From Eleusine coracana subsp. coracana (taxonomy: Eukaryota; Streptophyta; Magnoliopsida; Poales; Poaceae), in the NCBI GenBank assembly GCA_032690845.1, contig CM064417.1, forward strand, positions 28,086,536 to 28,150,535: a DNA stretch of 64,000 nt, written 5' to 3'. A program made the translations under genes and the position numbers. Below the pieces are notes generated by a model. That model had not been told where the DNA came from. It saw only the letters and a program-made list of their open reading frames with translations, and did not search any database. How positions within the stretch are numbered: position 1 is the first letter of the stretch; each line of letters opens with the position of its first letter. This document shows positions 22,326-33,200 of the stretch, in pieces.

Positions 22326-25300
22326 GAAAATTAACATCTAGCCCTAGTGTAATCAGGACACACGGTGTATGAGCTGGGAGTGTTTGAGGTAGGGTCTAGG
22401 GGTCGCACCTATTTGGATTAGACTCGTACCTATTTGAATTATACTTCGGCCCGTAGTCTGTTGCTCAAGACGAACTCAGCCAAGGATAGTAGCCATGAAA
22501 ATAGGGATGGAGATATCACCCTCGGCCTACCGCCATGACCATGAGCGATCCGACTGAGACATGCATGGTCATGATCATCGATTGCTGGTCCTCCGCGATC
22601 CGCGGCAAGATGCGGTGTCTCGATCTTGAACTGCCTCTCCTGAGCTAAAGCATTCCATATCAGTAGCTGTAGGAGGAAAAAACCAGAAAAGTATATGAAG
22701 AGTGCTAAAACTATATAGATATTGCATAATCACCAAATCATTAATAAACTTGTGTGAGCATGGGTCAAATCAAATTATCGTCTGTAATTTGTGGCCAAAA
22801 GTAACATTCAGATAAATAGTAAAATCTGTCAGGGAAGTAGATGAATCGCCAAACTCACTGTAGTACAAATTAACATTGAAATATCACACCGGATCTAAAA
22901 TCGCACTAACAAATGAAACCCAAACATAGGGAGACGATCAAATATTGGAAAAAAATGGATTAATCCTAAACAAATTATTGGGGGAGATATCATAATCGCA
23001 CCTTGCAGTGAAAAAAAATCAGACCACAACAACATGTCGCCTCCTCACAGCTCAAAAGAAGATTGGACGATTTCTAAATCAGCTCTTAATTAATTAAACA
23101 AAGACACATATACTTTTTAGTTCACCATAGCATCAAACTGTTTTCCTGTTGATATCAGTCACTCTTTGTGATCCTATGGTATTTCATGCAGAGGAGAAAA
23201 AATTCAACCATCAGCCAGAAAAAAGGCAACAACTTGGTGTTTACCGCTAATACCTACTTGCAGAAAGACAATTGAGTTGAACACAAGCTCGACATGAACT
23301 GTCACTGAGAATTAAGTTTGACAAATATATCTCAATAAAACAATACTTAGTTAAATTTTAACCGTGGACACATATTAAACAATATGGACCACATTGGCGT
23401 AAAGAACACAAAACACTTACCACATGGATAACCACTCCGTCTAGAGTACTGATCTCATGCTCGATCGTACGAAGACCATAGATGTGTAAAGCCAGGTACA
23501 AATAACTCTAAAAATAAGAGAGGATCACAAAAAAAAGTGATTTACTATAAATCAATAACTAAGTTGCTGAAAGGTAAACCTTCACAAACCAGCAAAATGC
23601 GCTGCATCTATGGCAAAATTTTCATCTCACCATATCAGAGTAAGTAGAGGCACAAGCTCACATTGAGGAACAAGATAGCACTGAGGCCTCACCTTAGCAG
23701 CATTCAAATCATCAAACAACTCACATAATCCTTAATTCCCGGTTGCATTTATAGCAAAGTTAGAAGTTTTACACAGGTCTTAGCTAGCAAGATCGAGTCT
23801 CTCAACTCTCAAATCGACTCACGTCGACCCACATGCATAGAAGAGATGAAGAGGAAAAACAGAAATAAATAAATCACTAAAAGAGCAAGAAATGGGTAAG
23901 AAATGGTCAGAGCAGATCAGCAGATGAGTGAAAAACACCATGAATTATGAAATTTATAGTGCCAGGAGTCAAAACATTACCTTTTCATCTCATGTTGCTT
24001 GGCGCTTCCTGTCTAGCTCTATTGTAGCACCTCTACTACTTGGTACAACTGGTAGGAAAATTGACAAAAAAGAAAGCGTACAGATTGATGACATCAGAAT
24101 GTAAGCAAATTCAGTTTTACATAGCAACTCTTTTAGAGTCTATCAGCAAAACAAATCAAAATTATCAAATAGTCAAGAGGTGTCATGTTAATTGTACCAT
24201 ATTATCAATACATCATTGGAGACTTGAATTAGACTAATCCCCTGCAGATTATCTACAATAAATCCATAGAAGGCAAGTCAATTCAAGGCAACTTTTAAAT
24301 GAAAGGATAGCTACAAGAACAATATCCTTTTGTACCTTTTTCCCTGCAGACATGACCATTGGCATATAACCTTGAAAAAAATGAAGAGTCAAATAATTTT
24401 GTATCAATGGGAATCTTCAGAAAAATTATGTAATCCGGACACCAATATATACTACTAATATGTTAATTAATAACTGACAGAAATAACGAAAAGCAAGCAA
24501 AAAACGCATGCAACTTAAATGTGGAATCACGTACCTAGTTAATCAGACAAACAACAGAGTCCACGACATTGACAAAAGGGAACTCTGTTCATTGCAAAAC
24601 AATAAAAATAAATAAAGGGAACTCTGTTGTAGCATAACATAGTTTAAAATCAGGATTGAAGAACTCAGAACATTCAACATATGGACGTGATTGAAAGTCA
24701 AGTTTTAATATTCAATGGCGTGAGTTTATAACAGAATCAAAATTGCACGGGCGTGTGAGATGGCAGAACTCCAGCATCCTCCTCGTGTCCGGAGTCGATG
24801 CCACCGCTGCCTTCCATCCTGGCCTCAACCTATCCTGGACTCATGAACCAAACCTCATATATGGAATGATCTTCCAATCGAATTGGTAACCCAACAGAAA
24901 CCGCAGAGACAGATCGAGAATGGAAGAGATTTATAAATCTTAAGTAATACCCTGAACATGGTGTTGACGGTCGTTAAATACCATTTCCGACCATCAACAT
25001 TACTCAAAATAAAGGAGGATTTAACATTCCCACCATACATATTAGTTGAATTAATAAATATCCACTATTACTTGGAAAATCACTGACATGCAGGAGAAAT
25101 AACGAAATAAAGGAGGAAACATACCCATGTGGCGAAGAAATATAATTTCCACCAATCAGAGTTCGCCAACTGGGACTCCCACGGATTGACTGACCCACTT
25201 ACAGAAGCAAATCGACGTAACAGTCGACCTTACAGTGTCACTGGACATTAGAACCCACCTAGTAGGCCACTAGAGACGGCAGCACTTGAGGGGGCTCCCC

Positions 25301-25348
25301 CCTGTTCGGCCAAATGGGGAGTGGCCCTCCTGGTACATGGCTGCCACG

Positions 25349-26508
25349 TGTTGGCCCCTGATGACTCTCCAATGACGGTTGTGCATGTTTGGCGGCGGTT
25401 ACCGATTCCGGGAACCGACTTTAGGCAGTATAAATAGAAGGGAGAGACCTCACTCCAAAACACACACCCAGAAGTATTCCTCTCTTTACCATTTCATGAT
25501 TCTCTTTAGTTTTAGTGGAGTTAGACTTAGAATAGAGTCTTTTTTAGTTCCCAAGTCTTCCTTAGAGTTATGGTATGACTCTGGTATCTTTCTTTTTTTA
25601 TAAAACTTTATTCTATTTAATATATTTAGTCTTTCTATATAGTTATGTTTGGATTATGTATTTCTTATTTGATTATATGATCCATTCATGTATGTGGTTA
25701 TTATGCTTGCATGTTAGTAATATAGTCAAACTATATTATCATGTTAGACATAAGATTTTATTATAGTCTTTATTTATATTGTTATAATTATGCATGACTA
25801 ATGTGTGACTTAGATCATTTTCATGTGCTTAGTATTTACTTAAATGTGATTGCTTCTTTTCTGATCCATTGCTTAAGGATTAGAAATATTGTTCTAGAGA
25901 TGTAAGCATGGTGCTTAGATCAATAGAATGCATTATTTGTTGTGTAGCCCACGGATTGCTAGGGCTAAGCAGTAGGTGGTGACAATCCTATTTGTTCTTT
26001 GAAATCCCCCATGTTTGGCTATGTAATAGTCTCTTGGCCGGAATCGTACTGTGGATGCAAGGAAAAATCGGATGCCCTAGTGTGATAATCTGATTGTCTT
26101 GCATTGTCATTGTATCTATATAATTGAATATAATATAGACTATGTAACTATATAAAAAGCAACATAGAAACTTAGCTCTTTTTTTGTCCTTCTCTACTAA
26201 ACTAATATTTATCTAACTTGAGTGTGCTATCTATGTGTCCACTACCATGTTTATCTTTACCTTTACCCTAGTGAGAACTTAATTTTATAATCCAATGTAC
26301 AATGTCTAGAAATACGGTAATTACTATGATCAATCATATGCATTCCTTTGGGATAAAACAAATATGATACCATGAATACTTTCGGGTGAAATGCTATAAC
26401 GGTATTCTCCGTGCGCTTGCGGACTCTCTACATTCGTTAAAGATTATCAACAAATATTTCTGGCTTTGTTGCTAAGAAAACTTAGTGACGACGTTAGAAA
26501 TGCCAACA
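25349..26508 (+). mobile_element. 5' LTR of Athila-like element A
   Basis: The right end GCCAACA is followed by a tRNA-Asp primer site, so this is a 5' LTR. The best left end is TGTTGGC at 25349, which pairs with GCCAACA as a 7-bp inverted terminus; an earlier start cannot be excluded. A TATA box (TATAAATAG) lies at 25429. The body shares layout with the LTRs of B and C: TATA, then a GAGTTAGACT-like block, a CTAGGTTAAGCC-like R/U5 region, and CGTGCGCTTGCGGA near the end (about 26410). Confidence 0.6.
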
Positions 26509-26516
26509 AGCATTTC

Positions 26517-26534
26517 TGGCGCCGTTATCGGGGA
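26517..26534 (+). promoter_or_regulatory. Primer binding site of element A (tRNA-Asp type)
   Basis: TGGCGCCGTTATCGGGGA differs at two bases from the tRNA-Asp complement found perfectly at 50057. This site starts minus-strand DNA synthesis in Athila/Tat elements. Confidence 0.85.
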
Positions 26535-26653
26535 AGGCAAATTGGTCAGAAAAATTATCCAATGTTCTATACTTGCATATGAGATTATTTGGTATTCGCC
26601 CAAACAGGCTAAACTTGTCTATTTTCTCCTTTTGTATGAAAACAGGGTAGTGC

Positions 26654-27889
26654 ATGACCGGCTTCACCTTGCCTAAAAATTATATTGAAGATCCCGAACA
26701 ACTCTTGACAAGTGTATGTGCACGTCTCGTCCTTTCTCAAAAGTTCGTGTCTGCAAGTGAGCCAATCATTTCCGCACCATCAAGCTTCATGGTCATGATC
26801 CAGAAGAGTCTTCGTGATTTCTCCGCTCCCTCGGCGTCCAACATTCCTGTTGCACCCAACGTCGCGAGAGATGCGAATTTCAAGATTAAGATGAGTCTCA
26901 TTACTATGGTGCAGGCCAGTCCATTCTATAGGAAGACCAATAAGGACGCCAGCGTCCATCTGTAACAATTTTTGGAGATTTGCAGCATATTCAAGATAAA
27001 GGACGTCTCTCAAGACGCTATTCGCCTTCATCTGTTTCCGTTCTCCCTTCTAGGGAGCGCAAAATAGTGGTTCTATACGAACAAGGATGCTGTGGGTATC
27101 TGGGAAAAGTGTTCAGCCGCGTTCCTCGTCAAATTCTTACCGCTAGGCAAAACCAACACCCTCGTGGAAGAATTTCAAGCTTCCAGCAGGAGTCCAAGGA
27201 GTCAATCTCCGAGGCTTGGGAGAGGCTGCAAGAGTACATTGCTGCCTGTCCTCATCACGGGATGGATGAATGACTTATCATCCAGAACTTTTACAAAGAC
27301 TGACTTCGTCGGCTCGTGATCATATTGATGCTGCTGCGGGAGGAGTCTTCTTCTCACTGACCGTTGATAAGGCTAAAGAACTTATTGAGAAGATGGTTTC
27401 CAACCAAGGATGGAGTGAAGACCGTCTTCACTCGCGCCAACGGGACATGCATACCGTTAAGGAGGTGGACATGCTAGCCGCTAAAATGGACCTACTCATG
27501 AAAAATATGGACGAATAAGCCAAAGGGTATGAAGTCGGCACCGTCAACGCCTTGGACTCTCGCATGACGCGCGAGGTTTGCGGTAACACGGGTCACATGG
27601 GCAATGACAACTCTAAGACTCGTGAGGACGTGTTGTACATGAACAACAACAACAACGGCTATCATTCACATGGAGGCAACGGGTGGAATGAACCACGCTC
27701 GTATTATTAAGAAGGTAACAACTTTAACTCTTCCAACAATCAATTCTCCTTTAAAGATCTTGTCTTAGTCCAGACTAAAATCAATGAAACCTTCACTAAA
27801 AAGCTTGCCGCCAATGATAAGACTTTAGAAAGTGTTAATACTAAGTTAGAAGATCTTGCTTCTTTCTTTAAAAATCAGTTTAGCTTTAA
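26654..27889 (+). pseudogene. Element A gag, first part, broken
   Basis: Athila-type gag (Retrotrans_gag) beginning MTGFTLPKNYIEDPEQ and containing LHLFPFSLLG and FLVKFLPLGKTNT across several frames. Compared with the same region of B and C it has stops (TAA at 26963; TAG just after 27060), frame changes around 27065-27300 and a TAA at 27706. The zinc knuckle is degraded: only VCGNTGHMG remains. It ends mid-gene at the Helitron junction and resumes at 40933. No working product is expected. Confidence 0.8.
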
Positions 27890-27978
27890 TATCTACTACC
27901 TAATAATTGTGAGACGGTATTCTTAGTCATCCTTAATTTCCTCTTATTCTCCTCTTGATCCGTCACCACATCTAACCA

Positions 27979-28959
27979 TTGGATTATAATCCTACGATCC
28001 ACGGCACCCTCATCAACTTCCATGTTCCGCACCCAGGGACGTTGTCTCCCTCCCCGACCCTCTCCGAGACCTCAACCTTCCCCAATTCTTCACCCTCCTC
28101 GCGGCGTCTCCATCCTCGCCGCGTCTCCACTCCTCCTCGCGGCGGCTCCATCCGTTGTCTTCTTAGCCTCCCACTACGCCTTCGGCTCCCCACCCCGTCC
28201 TCGTCGATGCCTCCGCCTTCCATTCCACTTCGTCCGCGCCTCCGCCTTCCACCCCGTCCCCGTCCGCGCCTCCCACCCCAGACGCCGCTGCCCTCTCCCA
28301 CCCGCGGATCCCGTACATCGCCTCCAGCCGCGATCCCACCTCCCCGCCCGTGGATCCCGTCCATTGCCTCCAACCGTGACCCCGCCTCCCCGCCCGTGGA
28401 TCCCGTCCTCCCCCGGCCGGCGGCGCGATTTCCTCGTGTTCCATCGCCGGCAACCGCGACCGGCCCCTCCACATCAACATCGCCGGCGCCAACTCCTCCT
28501 CCCGCGGGCGGAGCGATCTTCAGGCCCGTGGATCCCGTACATCGCCTCCAACCGCGACTCCGCCTCCCCGCCCGTGGATCCCGTCCTTCCCCGGCCGGCG
28601 GCGCGATTTCCTCGTGTTCCATCGCCTACAACCGCGACCGACCCCTCCTCACCAACATCGCCGGCGCCAACTCCTCCTCCCGCGGCGTCGCTATCTCCGG
28701 CGTGCAGAGTGAACGGTGGCTTGGACTGGAGGTGCCCTCCACTACTCGTCGCGGGAGTTCCTGCGCCCCACCCTCCTCATGGCGTGATCTCTGGCAAGAA
28801 CAAGGTATTATCGATTGCATTTCCCACTTTCATAGTGATCTGGTATTTGTAGTTTGGACAATTGTAAGCAAAATATCCATATATCTGACAGTTCAGTTGC
28901 CCGTCGATTTCCCCTGTGACTTTCTTCAGGCCTCATTTATGTTTCATGGTCTCTTATGA
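27979..28959 (+). other. GC-rich, proline-coding stretch at the Helitron 5' side
   Basis: Strongly C-rich DNA open in several frames, reading as low-complexity Pro/Arg/Ser sequence without a domain. It may be 5' leader or first-exon DNA captured from a GC-rich grass gene. Open frames here probably reflect composition, so I do not call a protein. Confidence 0.4.
28383..28690. repeat. 178-bp GC-rich tandem duplication
   Basis: CGCCTCCCCGCCCGTGGATC at 28383 recurs at 28561, each followed by GGCCGGCGGCGCGATTTCC, then CATCGCCGGCGCCAACTCC. The two units are very similar, with a few substitutions. Confidence 0.8.
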
Positions 28960-29897
28960 AAACCAGTTCAGGTTTTTCCTATCAATGACAACTGTAAGAG
29001 TATTAGTAACGATACATTGTCAAAACTTGACAAGACAGTAGCCACACTTAATGAAGATATAAGAAGTTGAGGTTGAACAAGGTAAATGCATACGTCTTAG
29101 TCCTATGATATGAATCACTTCCCCTTCTTGCATGCTCAATCTCACCATTGGCTCAATTATGTTCTCAGCTTCAAGAGCTTGCTGGTCAACTTTATGATCT
29201 CTGGGATCTCATGGATCCCCCCAAGGAAGAAAGGCGCATGTTCAATCATGTCACCTGCAACAGATCAGCATATGTGCATCCCTTGCTCTAGATTTAATTG
29301 AACAGGTGAGTTTAAGTAGTTGTTGTTTGCTTGGATTACTTCCTGTTAGGAACTGTTCCTTTGCCCCATTTACCATTTACCTTTCAAAGTTTCAGGCTGA
29401 GGTTGAGGTCCAAAGGCTAGACCAGCTAAAATACAGCAAGATGAAAGAAATAGCTTTCAAGAAGCAAACTGAGTTGGAAGACATTTATGCTGGTGCTCAC
29501 ATAGTAATCGACACAGCTGCTGCCCATGAGAAAATACTGGCGCTGATTGAGGCTGGGAACATAGAACCATCCGAACTAATTGCCGATATGGACGGGCAGA
29601 TAGCTAAAGCAAAGGAAGAAGCATTGAGTAGAAAAGATATACTAGATAAAGTTGAAAGATGGATGTCTGCATGTGAAGAAGAAATCTGGCTTGAGGATTA
29701 CAATCGGGTATGTTAATGATTGGCTCTAGGAAATCAAGATTACTATCATCTAAAAAAAAGTGAATCAAGATTACTCATTCGTGTATCTGGTGATGGTCTA
29801 TGTGATAACACCGAAGTGTCCTAGGTTGTGGAACGGATTCTCACCACAAATAAAAATCTATTCTATCTGCAGAATGACAACATGTACAACTCAAGCC

Positions 29898-30275
29898 TGT
29901 TAGAAACTGAACTGTAACTCTCATTGAGAGAGGATGACACTAGGAGATGGGGCAATTTTCTGGTTTATTTCTCACACAACTCACACAATGCCATGCCAAC
30001 CCAAGGGGTTGTGGATACATATTTATAGCTGGCCAAGAGCCAGCATATTCTAATATGCTGGTCTAAGATGCTAGTCTAAAAGCATAAAGCAAGTGCAGCC
30101 TAGATGATCTAATGCAGTCCTAGATGCTGTCCTAACTACTGTCCTATACAGGACCAAGATGCTGTCCTATACAAGGACTAATATGCTGTCCTATACAAGG
30201 ACTAATATGCTGTCCTGGACAGGACCAGCAGTCAAACAAAGACCAAGACCAAACAGTACAAGACTTATTCCATCA
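29898..30275 (-). repeat. 3' LTR of the Copia element
   Basis: Plus strand TGTTAGAAACTG...TTATTCCATCA; in element sense TGATGGAATAAG...CTAACA. It adjoins the polypurine tract at 30276. It carries a TATA box and U3 hairpin repeats identical to those of the 5' LTR. Confidence 0.95.
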
Positions 30276-30288
30276 TTCTCCCCCTAAG
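30276..30288 (-). promoter_or_regulatory. Polypurine tract of the Copia element
   Basis: Minus strand CTTAGGGGGAGAA lies directly against the 3' LTR. It primes plus-strand DNA synthesis. The gag-pol stop codon TAG (30284-30286) is part of the tract. Confidence 0.85.
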
Positions 30289-33200
30289 TCTTGTGCGTTG
30301 TCTTGTGAGGAGGTTGAACCATCCCAATCCTGGAGCAGAGTTCAAGGAACTTGATCCTCCCAAGGGGCTTGGTGAGCAGATCCGCAAGCTGGTCATTGGT
30401 GTTGATGTAGCTTGCCTTGATGCTTCCTTCCTTCAGGCAGTCACGGATTAAGTGGTACCTCACCCGGATGTGCCTACTCCGTTCGTGGAAAACGGGGTTC
30501 TTTGCTAGAGCCAAAGCGGACATGCTGTCCACTCGAAGTTCCACTGCTTCAGTGTCTCTGCCGAGAAGGTCACCAAGCAGCCGAGCAAGCCAGAGCGCCT
30601 GAGTCGAGGCGGTGGAAGCCGCGACGTACTCGGCCTCGCAGCTGGACATAGCAACCACCGGTTGCTTGACTGACTGCCAACTAACAAGACACTTGCCGAG
30701 GAAGAAGAGTATCCCGCTGGTGCTCTTGCTAGTGTCGATGTCGCCGGCGTGGTCGCTGTCGCTGTACCCGATGAAGTGTGCCTCTCCACGACACCTCGGG
30801 TAGTAGATACCGTGGTCGAGAGTCCCCGCAACATAGCGGATGATCCTCTTCACAGCTTGCTGGTGCTCCGTCGTCGGTCGCTGCATGAACCGACTAACAT
30901 AACCAACGGAGAATGCCAAGTCCGGCCGTGTGTGGGCGAGGTAGCGGAGGCTCCCCACAAGACGCCGGTACTGTGTAGCATCCACCTCCTTTGCCGTGCT
31001 GTGGCGACTCAACTTCAACTTCTCCTCCATCGGAGTGAGTGCTGGGTTGCAGTCGGTGAGCCCGGCCAACTCAACGATGCGCTTGGCGTAGGCGGTCTGT
31101 CGAAGCGTGATCCCGGAGTCATCCTGGTGCACCTCGATCCCCAAGTAGAAGGAGAGAGGCCCCAGGTCGCTCATTTGGAAAGTGGCCTTCATGTCTTCCT
31201 TGAATGCCGCCACCTCCGCATCCTTGGTGCCGGTGATCACCAAGTCGTCGACGTAGACACCCACCAGCAGGGCATTGCCTCCATTGCCCCGCCGGTAGAT
31301 GGCCGCCTCGTGCGGGCTTTGCTCAAAGCCCATCCCCTTTAGCGTGGAGTCCAGTTTGGCGTTCCACGCCCTCGGTGCTTGCCGCAAGCCGTAGAGAGCC
31401 TTGCGCAAACGCAGCACCTTGTCCTCCTTGCCGGGGATCACAAATCCCGGCGGCTGGTGCACGTAAACCTCCTCCTTCAAGTCGCCGTTGAGGAACGCCG
31501 ACTTGACGTCCATGTGATGGACGCACCAGCCCTCTTGGGCAGCTAGTGCAAGGAGAAGTCGCACGGACTCCATCCGTGCTACAGGGGCGAAGGCATCGTC
31601 GAAGTCGATCCCCTCCTGCTGCACGAAGCCACGAGCTACCAAGCGGGCCTTGTGCTTGACGATGGCACCAGCTTCATCCCTCTTCAGCTTGAAGACCCAT
31701 TTAAGGGTGATCGCACGTTGCCCACGAGGGAGGTCAGCAACCTCCCAAGTGCGGTTCTCCGCAACGGCGTCCATCTCCGACTGCATCGCGGCACGCCATG
31801 CGCCGTCTCTCTCGGCCTCTGCAAAAGACCGAGGTTCACCATCATCGCACGCAAGGTGCAACTGTGCCTTCAGGTCACGAAGCGCCGGTCCCGGCACTGG
31901 TTGATCGCCGAGGATGTCTTCCATCGTACGATACCGCAACGGCTCGCTGTCGTGGTACGCGTCGATACGCTCCTCGTCGCGGGAGAGCGGAGTAGCAAGC
32001 TCCACCGGGCTTTGCTCGACATGAGCTTGTGTTGGAGTAGACGTGCCCGACGGAGTGGCTGTCGGTGCTGGAGTGCGCGGGGACGCCGGTTGTGGCAGTG
32101 TCGACGAAGAGCTAGTCGCTGTAGTGAGCGCTGGAGTCGGTGGAGGCTCGGGAACGCTTGGTGAGGAGGAGCTGCCTGCTCCCCCAGCTTCCTCGAAGTG
32201 AACATACTCGATGGTGAAGTCGTACGTCGGAGTCGAGCCGTCATCCACCGCCTTGTCCCATGCCCATCCTTGCCCTTCGTCGAACACTACGTCGCGCGTC
32301 GTGCGCACACATTGTGTCTTCGGGTCGAGAATGCGATAGGCCTTCGAGCCCTCCGCGTAGCCAATGAACACTCCTGGAGTGCTCCTGTCGTCGAGCTTGC
32401 CGATGTGGCCGAGCTCCTTGGCGAACGCGAGACAGCCGAAAGTCCGCAGGTGGAAGACCGTCGGCTTGCGCCCGTGCCAAGCCTCGTACGGCGTCTTACC
32501 ATCAAGAGCCTTGGTGGGCGAACGGTTGAGGATGTAGACAGCGGTCACCACCGCCTCTCCCCAGAAGACAGCCGGCATCCCCCTCTGCTTGAGGAGGGCC
32601 CGAGCCATCCCTACAACCGTCTGGTTGCGCCGCTCGACGACGCCATTCTGCTGTGGACTGTACGGCGCGGAGTAGTGGCGCTGAATGCCCTCTTCCGCGC
32701 AGTACGCCGCGAATTCAGCCGCCGTGAACTCGCCGCCATTGTCTGTGCGTAGCACGCGCAGCTTGCGGCCGCACTCCGCCTCTGCAGCAGCCTGCGCACG
32801 CCTGATGGCGTCTGCAGCCTCTCCCTTGCTACCGAGGACCATCACCCACATGTAGCGGGAGAGGTCATCGACGAGCAGCAGGAAGTAGCGCCGTCCTCCT
32901 GGTGTGGCCGGAGTCACCGGGCCACACAAGTCCCCGTGCACGAGTTCGAGCCGCTCCTTGGCTCGGAAGCTCGTCTGCTGAGGGAAAGGAAACCGCCTCT
33001 GCTTCGTCAGCACGCAGACGTCGCATAACTGCTCCACGTGGTCGATGTGCGGCAGATCCCGTACCATCTCCTTGACACCGAGTTGCTTCAGGGCCTCAAA
33101 ATTGAGGTGCCCAAAACGCTCGTGCCACCTCCACGCGTCGTCGTCCCGTCTTGCTGCAAGACAGAGTGGCTGTGCTACCTCGATGTGAAGGATGTAGAGG

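Larger units (their letters stand above)
20486..25348. other. AT-rich region, no gene recognised
   Basis: Nearly 5 kb without an open frame over 65 codons that shows a domain. Part or all may be the body of the Helitron whose 3' end lies at 20259. Small tandem repeats are listed separately. TATATACTACTAATATG near 24448 resembles a Helitron 5' start, but no partner end was found. Confidence 0.35.

Noticed and set aside
24446..25260. A plus-strand Helitron from TATATACTACTAATATG (24448) to CACCTAG (about 25260)
   Set aside because: No GC hairpin precedes the CTAG and no host continuity can be shown.
27979..28959. A 326-codon proline-rich protein
   Set aside because: C-rich composition keeps several frames open; no domain is present and the sequence is a duplicated 178-bp unit.
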